A stretch of 64,000 bases of DNA. It comes from Pseudomonas sp. 102515. Its GTDB lineage: Bacteria > Pseudomonadota > Gammaproteobacteria > Pseudomonadales > Pseudomonadaceae. The stretch covers positions 124,001 through 188,000 of the forward strand of contig NZ_JAVHTY010000002.1 in the NCBI RefSeq assembly GCF_031085165.1. The letters run 5' to 3'. The notes below the pieces were generated by a model, which saw only the letters and a list, made by a program, of their open reading frames with translations, ran no database searches and was not told where the DNA came from. This document shows, piece after piece, positions 34,271 through 43,991 of this stretch (the first letter of the stretch is position 1; the number at the start of each line of letters is the position of its first letter). Both the position numbers and the translations under genes were made by a program.

Positions 34271-35575
34271 ATGACGGATACCCTAGCCCGGCTGCGTGCC
34301 GGCGAACTGGCCGGGGCCACGCGCCTGACCCTGCGCGCCGACCTGAGCGAATTTCCCGAAGAGATCTATGCCCTGGCCGACAGCCTGGAAATCCTCGACC
34401 TGTCGGGCAATCGGCTGATGCGCCTACCGGCCGACCTGGGCCGGCTGCACCGTTTGCGCATTCTCTTCTGCTCGGGCAATCCCTTCACCGAGTTGCCCGA
34501 GGTGCTGGGTACGCTGCCCAGGCTGGAGATGATCGGCTTCAAGGCCTGCCAGCTGGAGCGGGTGAGTGCCGCGGCCCTGCCACCGCGCCTGCGCTGGCTG
34601 ATCCTCACCGACAACCGCATCGCCGAGCTGCCCGCCGCCCTGGGTGAACGGCCGGCGCTGCAAAAGCTGATGCTGGCCGGCAACCGGTTGCAGAGCCTGC
34701 CAGCGGCCATGGCCGGCCTGCATCAGCTGGAGCTCCTGCGGCTGTCGGCGAATCGCTTCGCGGCGCTGCCCCCGGCCATTCTCGAACTGCCACGGCTGAC
34801 CTGGCTGGCCTATGGCGACAATCCCCTCGGCGCCGCCCGCGAGCGCGCGGTACGGGCGCAGGCGGCCAGCCAGCAGCGCATCGCCTGGGCCGATCTGCAG
34901 CTCGGCGAGCGGCTGGGGGAGGGCGCTTCCGGTATCATCCACCAGGCGCGTTGGCAATCGCCCACCGGCCCGCGTGAGGTCGCCGTCAAGCTGTTCAAGG
35001 GCAGCATGACCAGCGATGGCACCCCGGAAAGCGAAAGCGCCGCCAGCCTCAGTGCCGGTATCCACCCCTGGTTGATCGGCGCCCTCGGCGACCTGGCCGA
35101 TCACCCCGAGCAGCGCAGCGGCCTGGTGCTGGAACTGGTGGAGCCGGCTTTCGGCAACCTGGCCGGCCCGCCCAGCTTCAGCACCTGCAGTCGCGACGTC
35201 TATCCCGAGGACACCTGCTTCACCGCCAGCGCCGTGCGCACCATGGCCGGCGGCATGGCCAGCGCCCTGGCGCATCTCCATGGGCACGGCCTGGTCCACG
35301 GCGACTTCTATGCCCACAACATCCTCTGGGATGGCGGCGCGCGCTGCCTGCTGGGGGATTTCGGTGGTGCCTCGCTGCTCCCCGAGGACGCGGCGCAGGC
35401 CGCGCGCCTGCAGCGCTTCGAGAGTCGTGCCTTCGGCATCCTGCTGGAGGAGTGGCTGACGCGGTGCAGCGAACCGGTCGATCCGACGCTGGCGGGCCTG
35501 GTTGCGGAGTGCCAGCAGCCCGATCTCGATGCGCGCCCGTTGCTGGCCGAGGTCACGCGCCGGCTGCAGGCCTAG
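34271..35575 (+). CDS. Leucine-rich-repeat protein with serine/threonine-type kinase domain
   Basis: 434 aa from ATG 34271. Residues 17-190 hold about seven leucine-rich repeats (LEILDLSGNRLMRLPADLG, LRWLILTDNRIAELPAALG, LQKLMLAGNRLQSLPAAM). Residues 205-430 form a protein-kinase fold: glycine loop GEGASG (216-221), ATP-anchoring Lys240 in EVAVKLF, catalytic loop HGDFYAHN (Asp345, Asn350) and the Mg-binding DFG (363-365, GDFGGAS). The kinase therefore looks active. No signal peptide or membrane helix is present. The LRR-kinase order is eukaryote-like, but related proteins occur in pseudomonads. Target unknown. Its stop overlaps the stop of the convergent racemase in a shared CTAG. Confidence 0.9.
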   Translation: MTDTLARLRAGELAGATRLTLRADLSEFPEEIYALADSLEILDLSGNRLMRLPADLGRLHRLRILFCSGNPFTELPEVLGTLPRLEMIGFKACQLERVSAAALPPRLRWLILTDNRIAELPAALGERPALQKLMLAGNRLQSLPAAMAGLHQLELLRLSANRFAALPPAILELPRLTWLAYGDNPLGAARERAVRAQAASQQRIAWADLQLGERLGEGASGIIHQARWQSPTGPREVAVKLFKGSMTSDGTPESESAASLSAGIHPWLIGALGDLADHPEQRSGLVLELVEPAFGNLAGPPSFSTCSRDVYPEDTCFTASAVRTMAGGMASALAHLHGHGLVHGDFYAHNILWDGGARCLLGDFGGASLLPEDAAQAARLQRFESRAFGILLEEWLTRCSEPVDPTLAGLVAECQQPDLDARPLLAEVTRRLQA

Positions 35576-36276
35576 TCCCGCGCCTTGTCCAGCGCCCAGT
35601 CCACGGCGGCCAGGGCGTGCAACCGCGTGGTGTCGAACAGCGGCACCGCGCTGTCGTGCTGATCCACCAGCAGCATGATCTCGGTGCAGCCGAGCACGAT
35701 GCCCTCGGCGCCCCGGGCGACCAGTTCGGCGATGATCGTGCGGTAGGCCGCCCGTGATTCCGCTCGCACCTCACCGCGTACCAGTTCCTCGTATATGATG
35801 CGATGCACGGTCTGGCGCGCGGCCGGTTCGGGCACCACGACCTTCAGCCCGAAGCGTTCCGTCAGCCGTTCGCGGTAAAAGGCCTGCTCCATGGTGAAGG
35901 CGGTACCCAGGAGGCCGATGGTCCGCAGTCCCTGGGCGCGGATTGCCGCACCCGTGGGATCGGCGATGTGCAGCAGCGGCAGCGCCGTGGCCGTCTCGAT
36001 CTCCGTCGCCAGGCAGTGCATGGTGTTGGTACAGAGCACCAGCGCCTCGGCACCCCCGGCGGCCAGTTGCCGCGCATGGCCTTGCAGACGCTGACCCAGC
36101 GCCGTCCAGTCACCGGCGTGCTGCAGGACGGCGATCTCGGCGAAATCGACTGACAGCAAGAGGCATGCGGCCGAATGGCTGCCGCCCAGGCGGCGCCGGA
36201 CCTCTTCGTTGAGGATGCGATAGTAGTGAGCCGAACTTTCCCAGCTCATGCCGCCCAGCAGGCCAAGGGTGCGCAT
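35572..36276 (-). CDS. Aspartate/glutamate racemase family protein
   Basis: 234 aa, YgeA-like. Family signatures: GLLGGMSWESSAHYYRILNE at the N-terminus, catalytic Cys in VLCTNTMH, HIADPTGAAI, GLLGTAFTMEQAFYRERL, and the second Cys in IVLGCTEI. Both cysteines needed for cofactor-independent proton transfer are present. The natural substrate could be one of several amino acids. The TAG stop overlaps that of the convergent LRR-kinase gene. Confidence 0.92.
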   Translation of the reverse strand: MRTLGLLGGMSWESSAHYYRILNEEVRRRLGGSHSAACLLLSVDFAEIAVLQHAGDWTALGQRLQGHARQLAAGGAEALVLCTNTMHCLATEIETATALPLLHIADPTGAAIRAQGLRTIGLLGTAFTMEQAFYRERLTERFGLKVVVPEPAARQTVHRIIYEELVRGEVRAESRAAYRTIIAELVARGAEGIVLGCTEIMLLVDQHDSAVPLFDTTRLHALAAVDWALDKARD

Positions 36277-36459
36277 GGCTTGTCTCCCATTGAGTGCGAG
36301 GGCTTATCTTGCCTGGCAGGCGCGGGTCTGGAGAGAAGCAGTCGCGACCGGATCGAGGCATACAGTGGTCCTGGCCGCGGGTTTGTCCAGACCGGTGGCG
36401 GCTGCGCCGACCTCCGCTATGCTTGCCAGAGGCCATTCCCGGCCCTGGAGGTGATCGTC

Positions 36460-36651
36460 ATGCTCAAAGCGTTGCTCACCGCGGTAGCCCTGACCCTCTT
36501 CGCCACCCCCAGCGTCCAGGCGGCGCCCTGCCGAGATGCGCACGGCAAGTTCGTCAAATGCGACACGATCAAGACCAAGGCCGCGCAATGCAAGGATGCC
36601 AAGGGCAAGTTCGCCAAGTGCGGTACGCCCGGAGCCACGCCGGTCAACTAG
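36460..36651 (+). CDS. Small secreted cysteine-containing repeat protein (63 aa)
   Basis: Starts at ATG 36460 behind CTGGAGG. A signal peptide covers residues 1-22 (MLKALLTAVALTLFATPSVQA). The mature part of about 41 residues holds two copies of a C-x-D-A-x-G-K-F-x-K-C unit: CRDAHGKFVKC and CKDAKGKFAKC, so each unit could form one disulfide or a small metal site. The family is unnamed to me. It is transcribed divergently from the racemase and converges on a broken chemoreceptor gene across a perfect hairpin. Confidence 0.7.
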   Translation: MLKALLTAVALTLFATPSVQAAPCRDAHGKFVKCDTIKTKAAQCKDAKGKFAKCGTPGATPVN

Positions 36652-36660
36652 TCGCAGCAG

Positions 36661-36702
36661 CGCTGCCAGCCGGGAGGTTGGGTGACCGACAGGCTGGCAG
36701 CG
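36661..36702. terminator. 11-bp perfect hairpin between convergent genes
   Basis: CGCTGCCAGCC (36661-36671) pairs with GGCTGGCAGCG (36692-36702). It sits between the stop of the small secreted protein and the stop of the chemoreceptor gene. No T tract follows on either strand, so it may act as a Rho-assisted or mRNA-stabilising hairpin. Confidence 0.65.
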
Positions 36703-36709
36703 ACCTGGC

Positions 36710-38336
36710 TCAGGCGACCTTGAAGCGTCCCACCAGCTGATTCATCTGTACCGCTAGTTGCGACAGTTCGCTGCTGGCCGTCGCCGTCTGGCTGGCACCC
36801 GCGGCGCTCTGTACCGACAGGTCGCGAATGGTCATCAGCGCCCGATCCACCTCTCTCGCTACATGGGCCTGTTCCTCGGCCGCGTGGCGATCAGGGTGGT
36901 GCGCTCGGAGATCCGGTCACCGCCTCGGTGATGACTGTCAGCGATTGCTGCGAATCTCGCGCCAGGGTCAGGGTGCGCTGGGCCAGGCCGGCGGTCGCGG
37001 TCATGGTGTTGACTGCCACGCTGCTGCCACGCTGTACCTGGGTGATGACCGACTCGATCTCCTGGGTCGACTGCTGGGTGCGCTGTGCCAGGGCGCGCAC
37101 CTCGTCGGCCACGACGGCGAAGCCACGGCCGGCATCACCGGCGCGTGCGGCCTCGATGGCCGCGTTGAGCGCCAGCAGGTTGGTCTGCTCGGCCACGCCG
37201 CGGATCACCTCCAGCACCGTGGTGATGTTGCCGACATCCTGGGCCAGTTGCTGGATGCGGCCACTGCTGTCGGTGACGTTGCCGTTGAGCGCCTCGATAG
37301 CCTGGACGGTCTGCTCGACGCTGGCGCGGCCCTGGCGCGAGGCAGTATCGGAGCTGCGCGCTTCGCTTGAGGTACTCTCGGCGTTGCGGGCGACTTCTTC
37401 CACTGCGGCCGTCATCTGGTTGACCGCGGTAGCGGCTTGCTCGATTTCCTGGTTCTGCTGATTCAGACCGCGATTGGCGTCTTCGGTCACCGCGTGCATC
37501 TCGGTGGCAGCGGAGGCCAGCTGGATGGCCGAGTCGCTGATCTGCTGCAGGGTCTGCACCAGATTGCCACGCATCCGCTCGAAGCTCAGGCTCAGCTGGT
37601 GAAGCTCGTCCCGGCCCTGGTCCTGCCAGGGCTGCAGAAGGTCGCCATTGGCGATGCTTTCAGCCACGGCCATGCTCCGGCGCACCGGCAGCACCAGGCT
37701 CTGGGTGAAGCGCCAGGCGATCAGCAGGGTCATCATCAGGGCCAGAACCAGGGTGGCGATCACATAGGTAAGGCTTTGCTCGTAGAGCGCGGTCGCCTCC
37801 TGGCCAAGCTCGATCGCCTGGTCATGGTTGACCTGGATGAGATCCTGAACCTTTGCCAGCAAGGGTTCGTTGAGCGGGCGGAAGGTCTGGTTGAGGTAGC
37901 TGCGCGCAGCATCCATGCCGTCGGTGGCCAAACGTCTCTGGACTTCGTCCAGCACGGTACGCCAGGGACCGACGAGCTGCTTCAACTCCTGGTAGAGGCG
38001 GCCTTCCCGGTCGCTACCGACCACGGTCTGGTAGCTCTCCAGCAACTTGCCGAAGCGTTCCAACTCCTGCTTGAGCTGTGCCTGACTGGTCTGGATCACG
38101 CCGCTGTCGGCCGCCGTGATGAACCTCAGGGTCTCCAGGCGGACACGCAGCACCGTGGATTCAAGTTCGGCGGCAATCCGGGTGCCGCCCAGACTGCTCT
38201 GCTCCAGGACTTGCTGGCTGGCCCGCAGTTTGCCGATCTGGTTCAGGCTGAAGAGTCCGAGACCCAGCAGCAAGATTGCAAAACTGGTAAAGCACAACAG
38301 GGCTCTACTACCAATTTTCAAAGTTCTTAATGACAT
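36710..38336 (-). pseudogene. Methyl-accepting chemotaxis protein with two frameshifts
   Basis: The intact-looking part is 481 aa: TM1 (about 12-33), periplasmic four-helix-bundle-type domain, TM2 (about 190-210), HAMP, and the signalling domain with the tip sequence [26 protein letters not shown] and [18 protein letters not shown]. The frame then ends prematurely at 36891 (TGSPSAPP-stop). Adding one base near 36913 and one near 36882 restores [24 protein letters not shown] and continues to SELSQLAVQMNQLVGRFKVA and the stop at 36710. If real, the mutations remove the C-terminal methylation helix and inactivate the receptor. An assembly error is an alternative. Confidence 0.85.
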
Positions 38337-38844
38337 GAAGCGGCTCTCGTTATGAACGTAATTGTGAGCAATGTTTCAAGGAATTCGGGGTTTGAAATCA
38401 GGTGGCCGATGAAGCAGCCAAATAACGGCTCCATCGGTATTTGAGATATTCTGATTCTTATTACCCTGAAATTTGGCCAATCTTATGGCGCTGTTTTTTT
38501 GCCATGAATCCAGGAGGGACGCGCGGTGCGTTGTAGGCTCGTGCATCGCTGGATGCAGCCTGGCATGCGAGTTCGCGGCGGCTAAGCAAACTATTTAAAT
38601 TGTTTCAGACCTGTTGGTCTGAAACAATTTAAATAGTCCGTTATTAATGGCCTGATGCAGGTTGTACAATAACGACGTCAAGCGTGATATTCGCTGTCGA
38701 GGGTGTTGGGCCGGTTTTATTGCCAAGGACGTGTTCGTTCGATGGCAAAGCAAGTTTGGCTGCAAGGTGGGGATTTTCAAGCGTGGAGTCTGGACAGGCC
38801 TCGGACCGCGTGCAGCAGGCCGAGGCCACGCCGGTGACTGCGAC
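38337..38844. other. AT-rich non-coding region (508 bp)
   Basis: Base composition is clearly richer in A+T than the rest of the window between about 38360 and 38760. No gene is supported on either strand; the longest frames have no recognisable features. It contains the promoter of the chemoreceptor and a long perfect hairpin at 38590-38637. Possibly a relic of acquired DNA. Confidence 0.5.
38590..38637. repeat. 48-bp perfect AT-rich inverted repeat
   Basis: Two 22-base arms (38590-38611 and 38616-38637) are perfectly complementary around a TGTT loop. Each arm contains ATTTAAATTGTTTCAGACC or its complement. No T run follows, so a classical terminator is unlikely; a cruciform or a structured RNA is possible. 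Confidence 0.8.
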
Positions 38845-39654
38845 TCAGTCGTCGCGCTGCGCCGACCCCGGCTCCGACCAGGCGCGATGACGCTCGGCCT
38901 TCTGGGCTTCGCTTTCCACACGATTGAGCACCTCGCCCTCGTGCTGCACCTCGGGGCCGCCGCCATAGACATGGTCGAGGCCCTGCATCAGGGCGGCGTA
39001 GCCCTGGGCGGCCACCTGTACCGGATCGTTCTTCGGCCCGGCACCCACACTGGTGTCGTCCTCGCCGGCGCGGTGGAAGAAGTTGGTGTCGGTCTGGCCA
39101 GGCATGAGCACCGTGAAGGTCACGCCGCTGTCCTTGAGTTCGTTGCGCAGGGCGAAGGCGAAGGAATTGATGAAGGCCTTGGAGGCGCCATAGACGGCCT
39201 CGAAGGGAATCGGCGCCGTGGCCGAGATGGAAGAGGTGAAGAGCACCCGACCGCGGCCGGCGGCGACCATCTCCGGCAACACCAGCTTGGCCAGGTGGAC
39301 GGTGGACATCACATTGAGCTGGATCAGCGCCATCTCGTCTTCCAGGCGCGTCTGGCCGACGAAGGCGCCGCCCAGGCCGACCCCGGCATTGAGCACCACG
39401 ACGTCCAGCGGACGGCCCTGGCGGCGCAGGAATCTATAGGTCTCCTCCACGCCCACGGCGGTGCGCAGGTCCGCCGCATGGCTCCACACCTTGACTCCCA
39501 GGGCACGCAATTCGCGCTCGGCGGCATCCAGCCCGTCGCCGCGGGAAACCAGCAGCAGATCGTGGCCATGACGGGCCAGCTGCTTGGCCAGTTCGAAGCC
39601 GATGCCGCTGGAGGCACCGGTGACGGCGGCCAGTGGCCGGGTAACGTTGCTCAT
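38845..39654 (-). CDS. Short-chain dehydrogenase/reductase
   Basis: 269 aa from ATG 39654 (AGAGGA eight bases upstream; a TTG at 39660 is less likely). The nucleotide-binding motif is TGASSGIG (about 14-21), NAGVG follows, and the catalytic Ser-Tyr-Lys is in TSSISATAPIPFEAVYGASKAF. Classical SDR fold, cytosolic, NAD(P)-dependent; the substrate is unknown. The C-terminal extension (GPEVQHEGEVLNRVESEAQKAERHRA) is hydrophilic. Confidence 0.9.
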   Translation of the reverse strand: MSNVTRPLAAVTGASSGIGFELAKQLARHGHDLLLVSRGDGLDAAERELRALGVKVWSHAADLRTAVGVEETYRFLRRQGRPLDVVVLNAGVGLGGAFVGQTRLEDEMALIQLNVMSTVHLAKLVLPEMVAAGRGRVLFTSSISATAPIPFEAVYGASKAFINSFAFALRNELKDSGVTFTVLMPGQTDTNFFHRAGEDDTSVGAGPKNDPVQVAAQGYAALMQGLDHVYGGGPEVQHEGEVLNRVESEAQKAERHRAWSEPGSAQRDD

Positions 39655-39776
39655 GCTCAAATCCTCTGCAGACCTGTTTTAGCTGGGATCGTCGCGGCGG
39701 TCCGACGCTCCCCGCAGCCGACGGTTAACCGGTGACGGCATGGCATAATCGCCACGCCGTCTGGAGGAGACAAGCG

Positions 39777-39992
39777 ATGCAACCCGCGGATCTGGAAGCC
39801 CTGGTGACCTGGACCATGCCCTACGGCAAGTACGCTGGCCGCCTGCTGGCCGACCTGCCGGGGCACTACCTCAACTGGTTCGCCCGCAGCGGCTTTCCAC
39901 CCGGTGAACTGGGCCGGCTGCTGGCGCTGATGCAGGAAATCGACCATAACGGCCTCAAGCCGTTGCTCGATCCGCTGCGCCGCCGCCACTAG
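39777..39992 (+). CDS. DUF3820 family small protein
   Basis: 71 aa from ATG 39777, behind CTGGAGGAGA. The family pattern TMPYGKYAGRLLADLPGHYLNWFARSGFPPGELGRLLALMQEIDHNGL fills the whole protein. Members are sometimes labelled quorum-sensing regulators without solid evidence; related sequences occur in exonuclease contexts. No function is assigned here. The TAG stop interlocks with that of the convergent acetyltransferase gene (CTAG at 39989-39992). Confidence 0.88.
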   Translation: MQPADLEALVTWTMPYGKYAGRLLADLPGHYLNWFARSGFPPGELGRLLALMQEIDHNGLKPLLDPLRRRH

Positions 39993-40441
39993 TCCGCCAG
40001 GCGACGCATGTCGATATGAGGAATTCCGTCCTCGTCGTACACCGCTGAGCAGGGCGTGAAGCCATAGCGGCCATAGTAGGCCTGCAGGTGGGCCTGGGCG
40101 GAGAGGAACAGCGGGCGCCCAGGCCAGCGCTCGGCGCAGACGCGCAGGGCTTCGGCCAGCAACAGATGCCCCAGGCCGCTGCCGCGTCCCTCGGGAGCGA
40201 CGATCACCCGTCCGATCACCACTTCCTCGCGTACCGCCCCGAGCAGGCGCAGGTAGGCGTGCAACTGGTCGTCACGCCAGCCGAACAGGTGCCAGACATC
40301 CGCCGCCAGATCCAGGCCATCGGCGTCGGGATAGATGCATTGCTGCTCCACCACGAACACCCGGGCGCGCAGTACCAGGGCGGCATAGAGTTCGGCGGTG
40401 GTCAGCGCCGCTGCGGCGCGGCAGCTCCACTGGATGGCCAT
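39989..40441 (-). CDS. GNAT family N-acetyltransferase, ElaA-like
   Basis: 150 aa. ElaA features: LYAALVLRARVFVVEQQCIYPDADGLD near the N-terminus, VVIGRVIVAPEGRGSGLGHLLL as the acetyl-CoA pyrophosphate loop (RGSGLG), and LSAQAHLQAYYGRYGF at the C-terminus. It transfers acetyl from acetyl-CoA to an unknown amine. The gene is three bases from the upstream small membrane-protein gene, suggesting one transcript. Confidence 0.9.
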   Translation of the reverse strand: MAIQWSCRAAAALTTAELYAALVLRARVFVVEQQCIYPDADGLDLAADVWHLFGWRDDQLHAYLRLLGAVREEVVIGRVIVAPEGRGSGLGHLLLAEALRVCAERWPGRPLFLSAQAHLQAYYGRYGFTPCSAVYDEDGIPHIDMRRLAD

Positions 40442-40443
40442 GG

Positions 40444-40674
40444 TCAGTCCTTGCGTCGTCCGGACAGCATGCGGAAGCGATTGCGGTTGAGCAGCACATA
40501 GCCGGTCAGCTGCAATCCGGCCGCGAACAGCAGGCTGCGCATGGCACCGGGTTCGGTGGGACGCGGGCCCTGGTAGAGGCCATAGAGGGCGAAGGCCACG
40601 CCCAGCAGGCCAAGGATGAAGAAGACCAGGCCGATCTTGGTCAGGCGGGGGAGGTTGCGCAGATTCATGGGCAT
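40444..40674 (-). CDS. Small two-helix membrane protein
   Basis: 76 aa if started at ATG 40674 (ATG 40668 or 40698 are alternatives; none has a strong ribosome site). Two hydrophobic helices are visible: IGLVFFILGLLGVAFALYGL and SLLFAAGLQLTGYVLL, with a basic C-terminus (NRNRFRMLSGRRKD). It lies directly upstream of the acetyltransferase gene on the same strand. I do not recognise the family. Confidence 0.6.
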   Translation of the reverse strand: MPMNLRNLPRLTKIGLVFFILGLLGVAFALYGLYQGPRPTEPGAMRSLLFAAGLQLTGYVLLNRNRFRMLSGRRKD

Positions 40675-40792
40675 GTCGTCAAAGGCAAAGGCCGCCACGC
40701 TAACCGTCCGAACCCGGCTTGTCGAGCCGATAGGCAGCCGCGGCGGACTGGTCTACCGTGGCCTGATGGCCCCTGCAAGCGGGAGAGAGCCC

Positions 40793-41206
40793 ATGTTCAG
40801 CCATGTACAGGTAGGCGCGCGCGATCTGGAGCGCCTGATTGGATTCTATGACAGCGTTTTGCACGAACTCGGCCTGGTGCGGATGCCGCGGGACGACGAC
40901 GGCGGCCCGCCCGGTTGCGGCTGGCAGCGTCCGGGGCGGGCATGGCCGCAATTCTATGTGCAATTGCCGTTCAACGGCCTGCCGGCCTCCTGGGGCAATG
41001 GCGTCCAGGTGAGCTTTGCCGCGCCTACGCCGGCGGCCGTGGAGGCGGCCTGGCACCGCGCCCTGCAACTGGGCGGCAGCGACGAAGGTGCGCCTGGGAT
41101 ACGACCGGGCTACGGACCGGACTTCTATGCCGCCTATTGCCGGGATCCGGAAGGCAACAAGCTGTGCTTCGTCCACGCCGAGGGACTGGCCGCCGCCTGC
41201 GACTAG
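40793..41206 (+). CDS. VOC (glyoxalase-like) family protein
   Basis: 137 aa from ATG 40793, behind GGGAGAGAG. One VOC module pair: MFSHVQVGARDLERLIGFYDSVLHELGLVRM with a metal-position His4, WPQFYVQLPFNG, and FYAAYCRDPEGNKLCFVH with the terminal Glu in DPEGNKL. Similar proteins are annotated as lactoylglutathione lyase-like, but the specific reaction is unknown. Unlike the broken VOC gene at 13.4-13.9 kb, this copy is intact. Confidence 0.88.
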   Translation: MFSHVQVGARDLERLIGFYDSVLHELGLVRMPRDDDGGPPGCGWQRPGRAWPQFYVQLPFNGLPASWGNGVQVSFAAPTPAAVEAAWHRALQLGGSDEGAPGIRPGYGPDFYAAYCRDPEGNKLCFVHAEGLAAACD

Positions 41207-41237
41207 CGCACGGTCCGGCGATCAGGCGGTCCGAGGG

Positions 41238-41588
41238 TCAGACGTTGGCCGCCAGGGCGAGCGCGTCGGTACGGGCGGCCATGATGAAGTCGTTGCGGTG
41301 CAGGCCGCCGATGTTGTGCGTCCACCAGCTCACCGTCACCGCGCCCCACTCGGTGAGCAGGGCCGGGTGATGGTCCTCGTCCTGGGCCTCGCGGCCGACG
41401 CGGTTGGTGAAGTCCAGCGCCTCGAGAAAGTTGCCGAAGGCATAGCGGCGTTCCAGCCGCGGAACCCCCGCGCGCGCCACCAGTGTCCAGCCGGGGACGG
41501 CCTTGAGCAGCTCGGTGCTGGCGGCCTCGCTCAAGGCCGGCTCGCTGGAGCGGCAGGGGACGCAATGGGAGTGGGCAAGATCGGCCAT
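41238..41588 (-). CDS. phhB: Pterin-4a-carbinolamine dehydratase
   Basis: 116 aa from ATG 41588 (GAGGAGCG upstream). It dehydrates 4a-hydroxytetrahydropterin to recycle the cofactor of phenylalanine hydroxylase. The active-site signature [12 protein letters not shown] is present, as are [16 protein letters not shown] and [25 protein letters not shown]. The N-terminus ([19 protein letters not shown]) matches Pseudomonas PhhB. phhA and phhC are not adjacent. It is divergent from acsA. Confidence 0.93.
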   Translation of the reverse strand: MADLAHSHCVPCRSSEPALSEAASTELLKAVPGWTLVARAGVPRLERRYAFGNFLEALDFTNRVGREAQDEDHHPALLTEWGAVTVSWWTHNIGGLHRNDFIMAARTDALALAANV

Positions 41589-41749
41589 GGGGCGCTCCTC
41601 GAGGAAAACATCGCGAAAGGGCAAGGGTAACAGACCCGTCGGTCAGGGCCTGGCCCGCCGTCCGACCATGGTCGAATGGTCCCGAACCGGTGCGCGCCGT
41701 ACAACGGAAGGCAACAAGAACAACAGTTTCCCGCCGAGGAGATCGTCCC

Positions 41750-43708
<1,959 letters not shown>

Positions 43709-43724
43709 TCATCGTCCACCAGCG

Positions 43725-43764
43725 ACCGCCCGCGTCCGTCTCCGGTCGCGGGCGGTTCGTTTTT
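43725..43764 (+). terminator. Rho-independent terminator of acsA
   Basis: ACCGCCCGCG (43725-43734) pairs with CGCGGGCGGT (43747-43756), followed by TCGTTTTT. It lies 16 bases after the acsA stop. Confidence 0.92.
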
Positions 43765-43991
43765 GGCATCCCTGTAAAGACTTGTCGCCAGGGCAGAAGC
43801 CCTTCCCAGTCAGCTGGCGCTAGAATCGCGCCAGCCGGCGGACCGCATGGCACTCCGGTCCGCTACCGGGGCAAAGGCCGGGACAGGGGCACCACTCCGG
43901 CGTACCATGCGTGCCACCCCACAAGGGTTTCATGGCGCGCGGTCCCGGATCGGTCCGCACCCGCCGCTCTCGACAGGAAGCCAGACGTTAG

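Noticed and set aside
38662-39735. 357-codon plus-strand frame crossing the AT-rich island and the SDR gene
   Set aside because: Its 3' two-thirds are antisense to a clear SDR with TGASSGIG and YxxxK; the AT-rich first part shows no motif.
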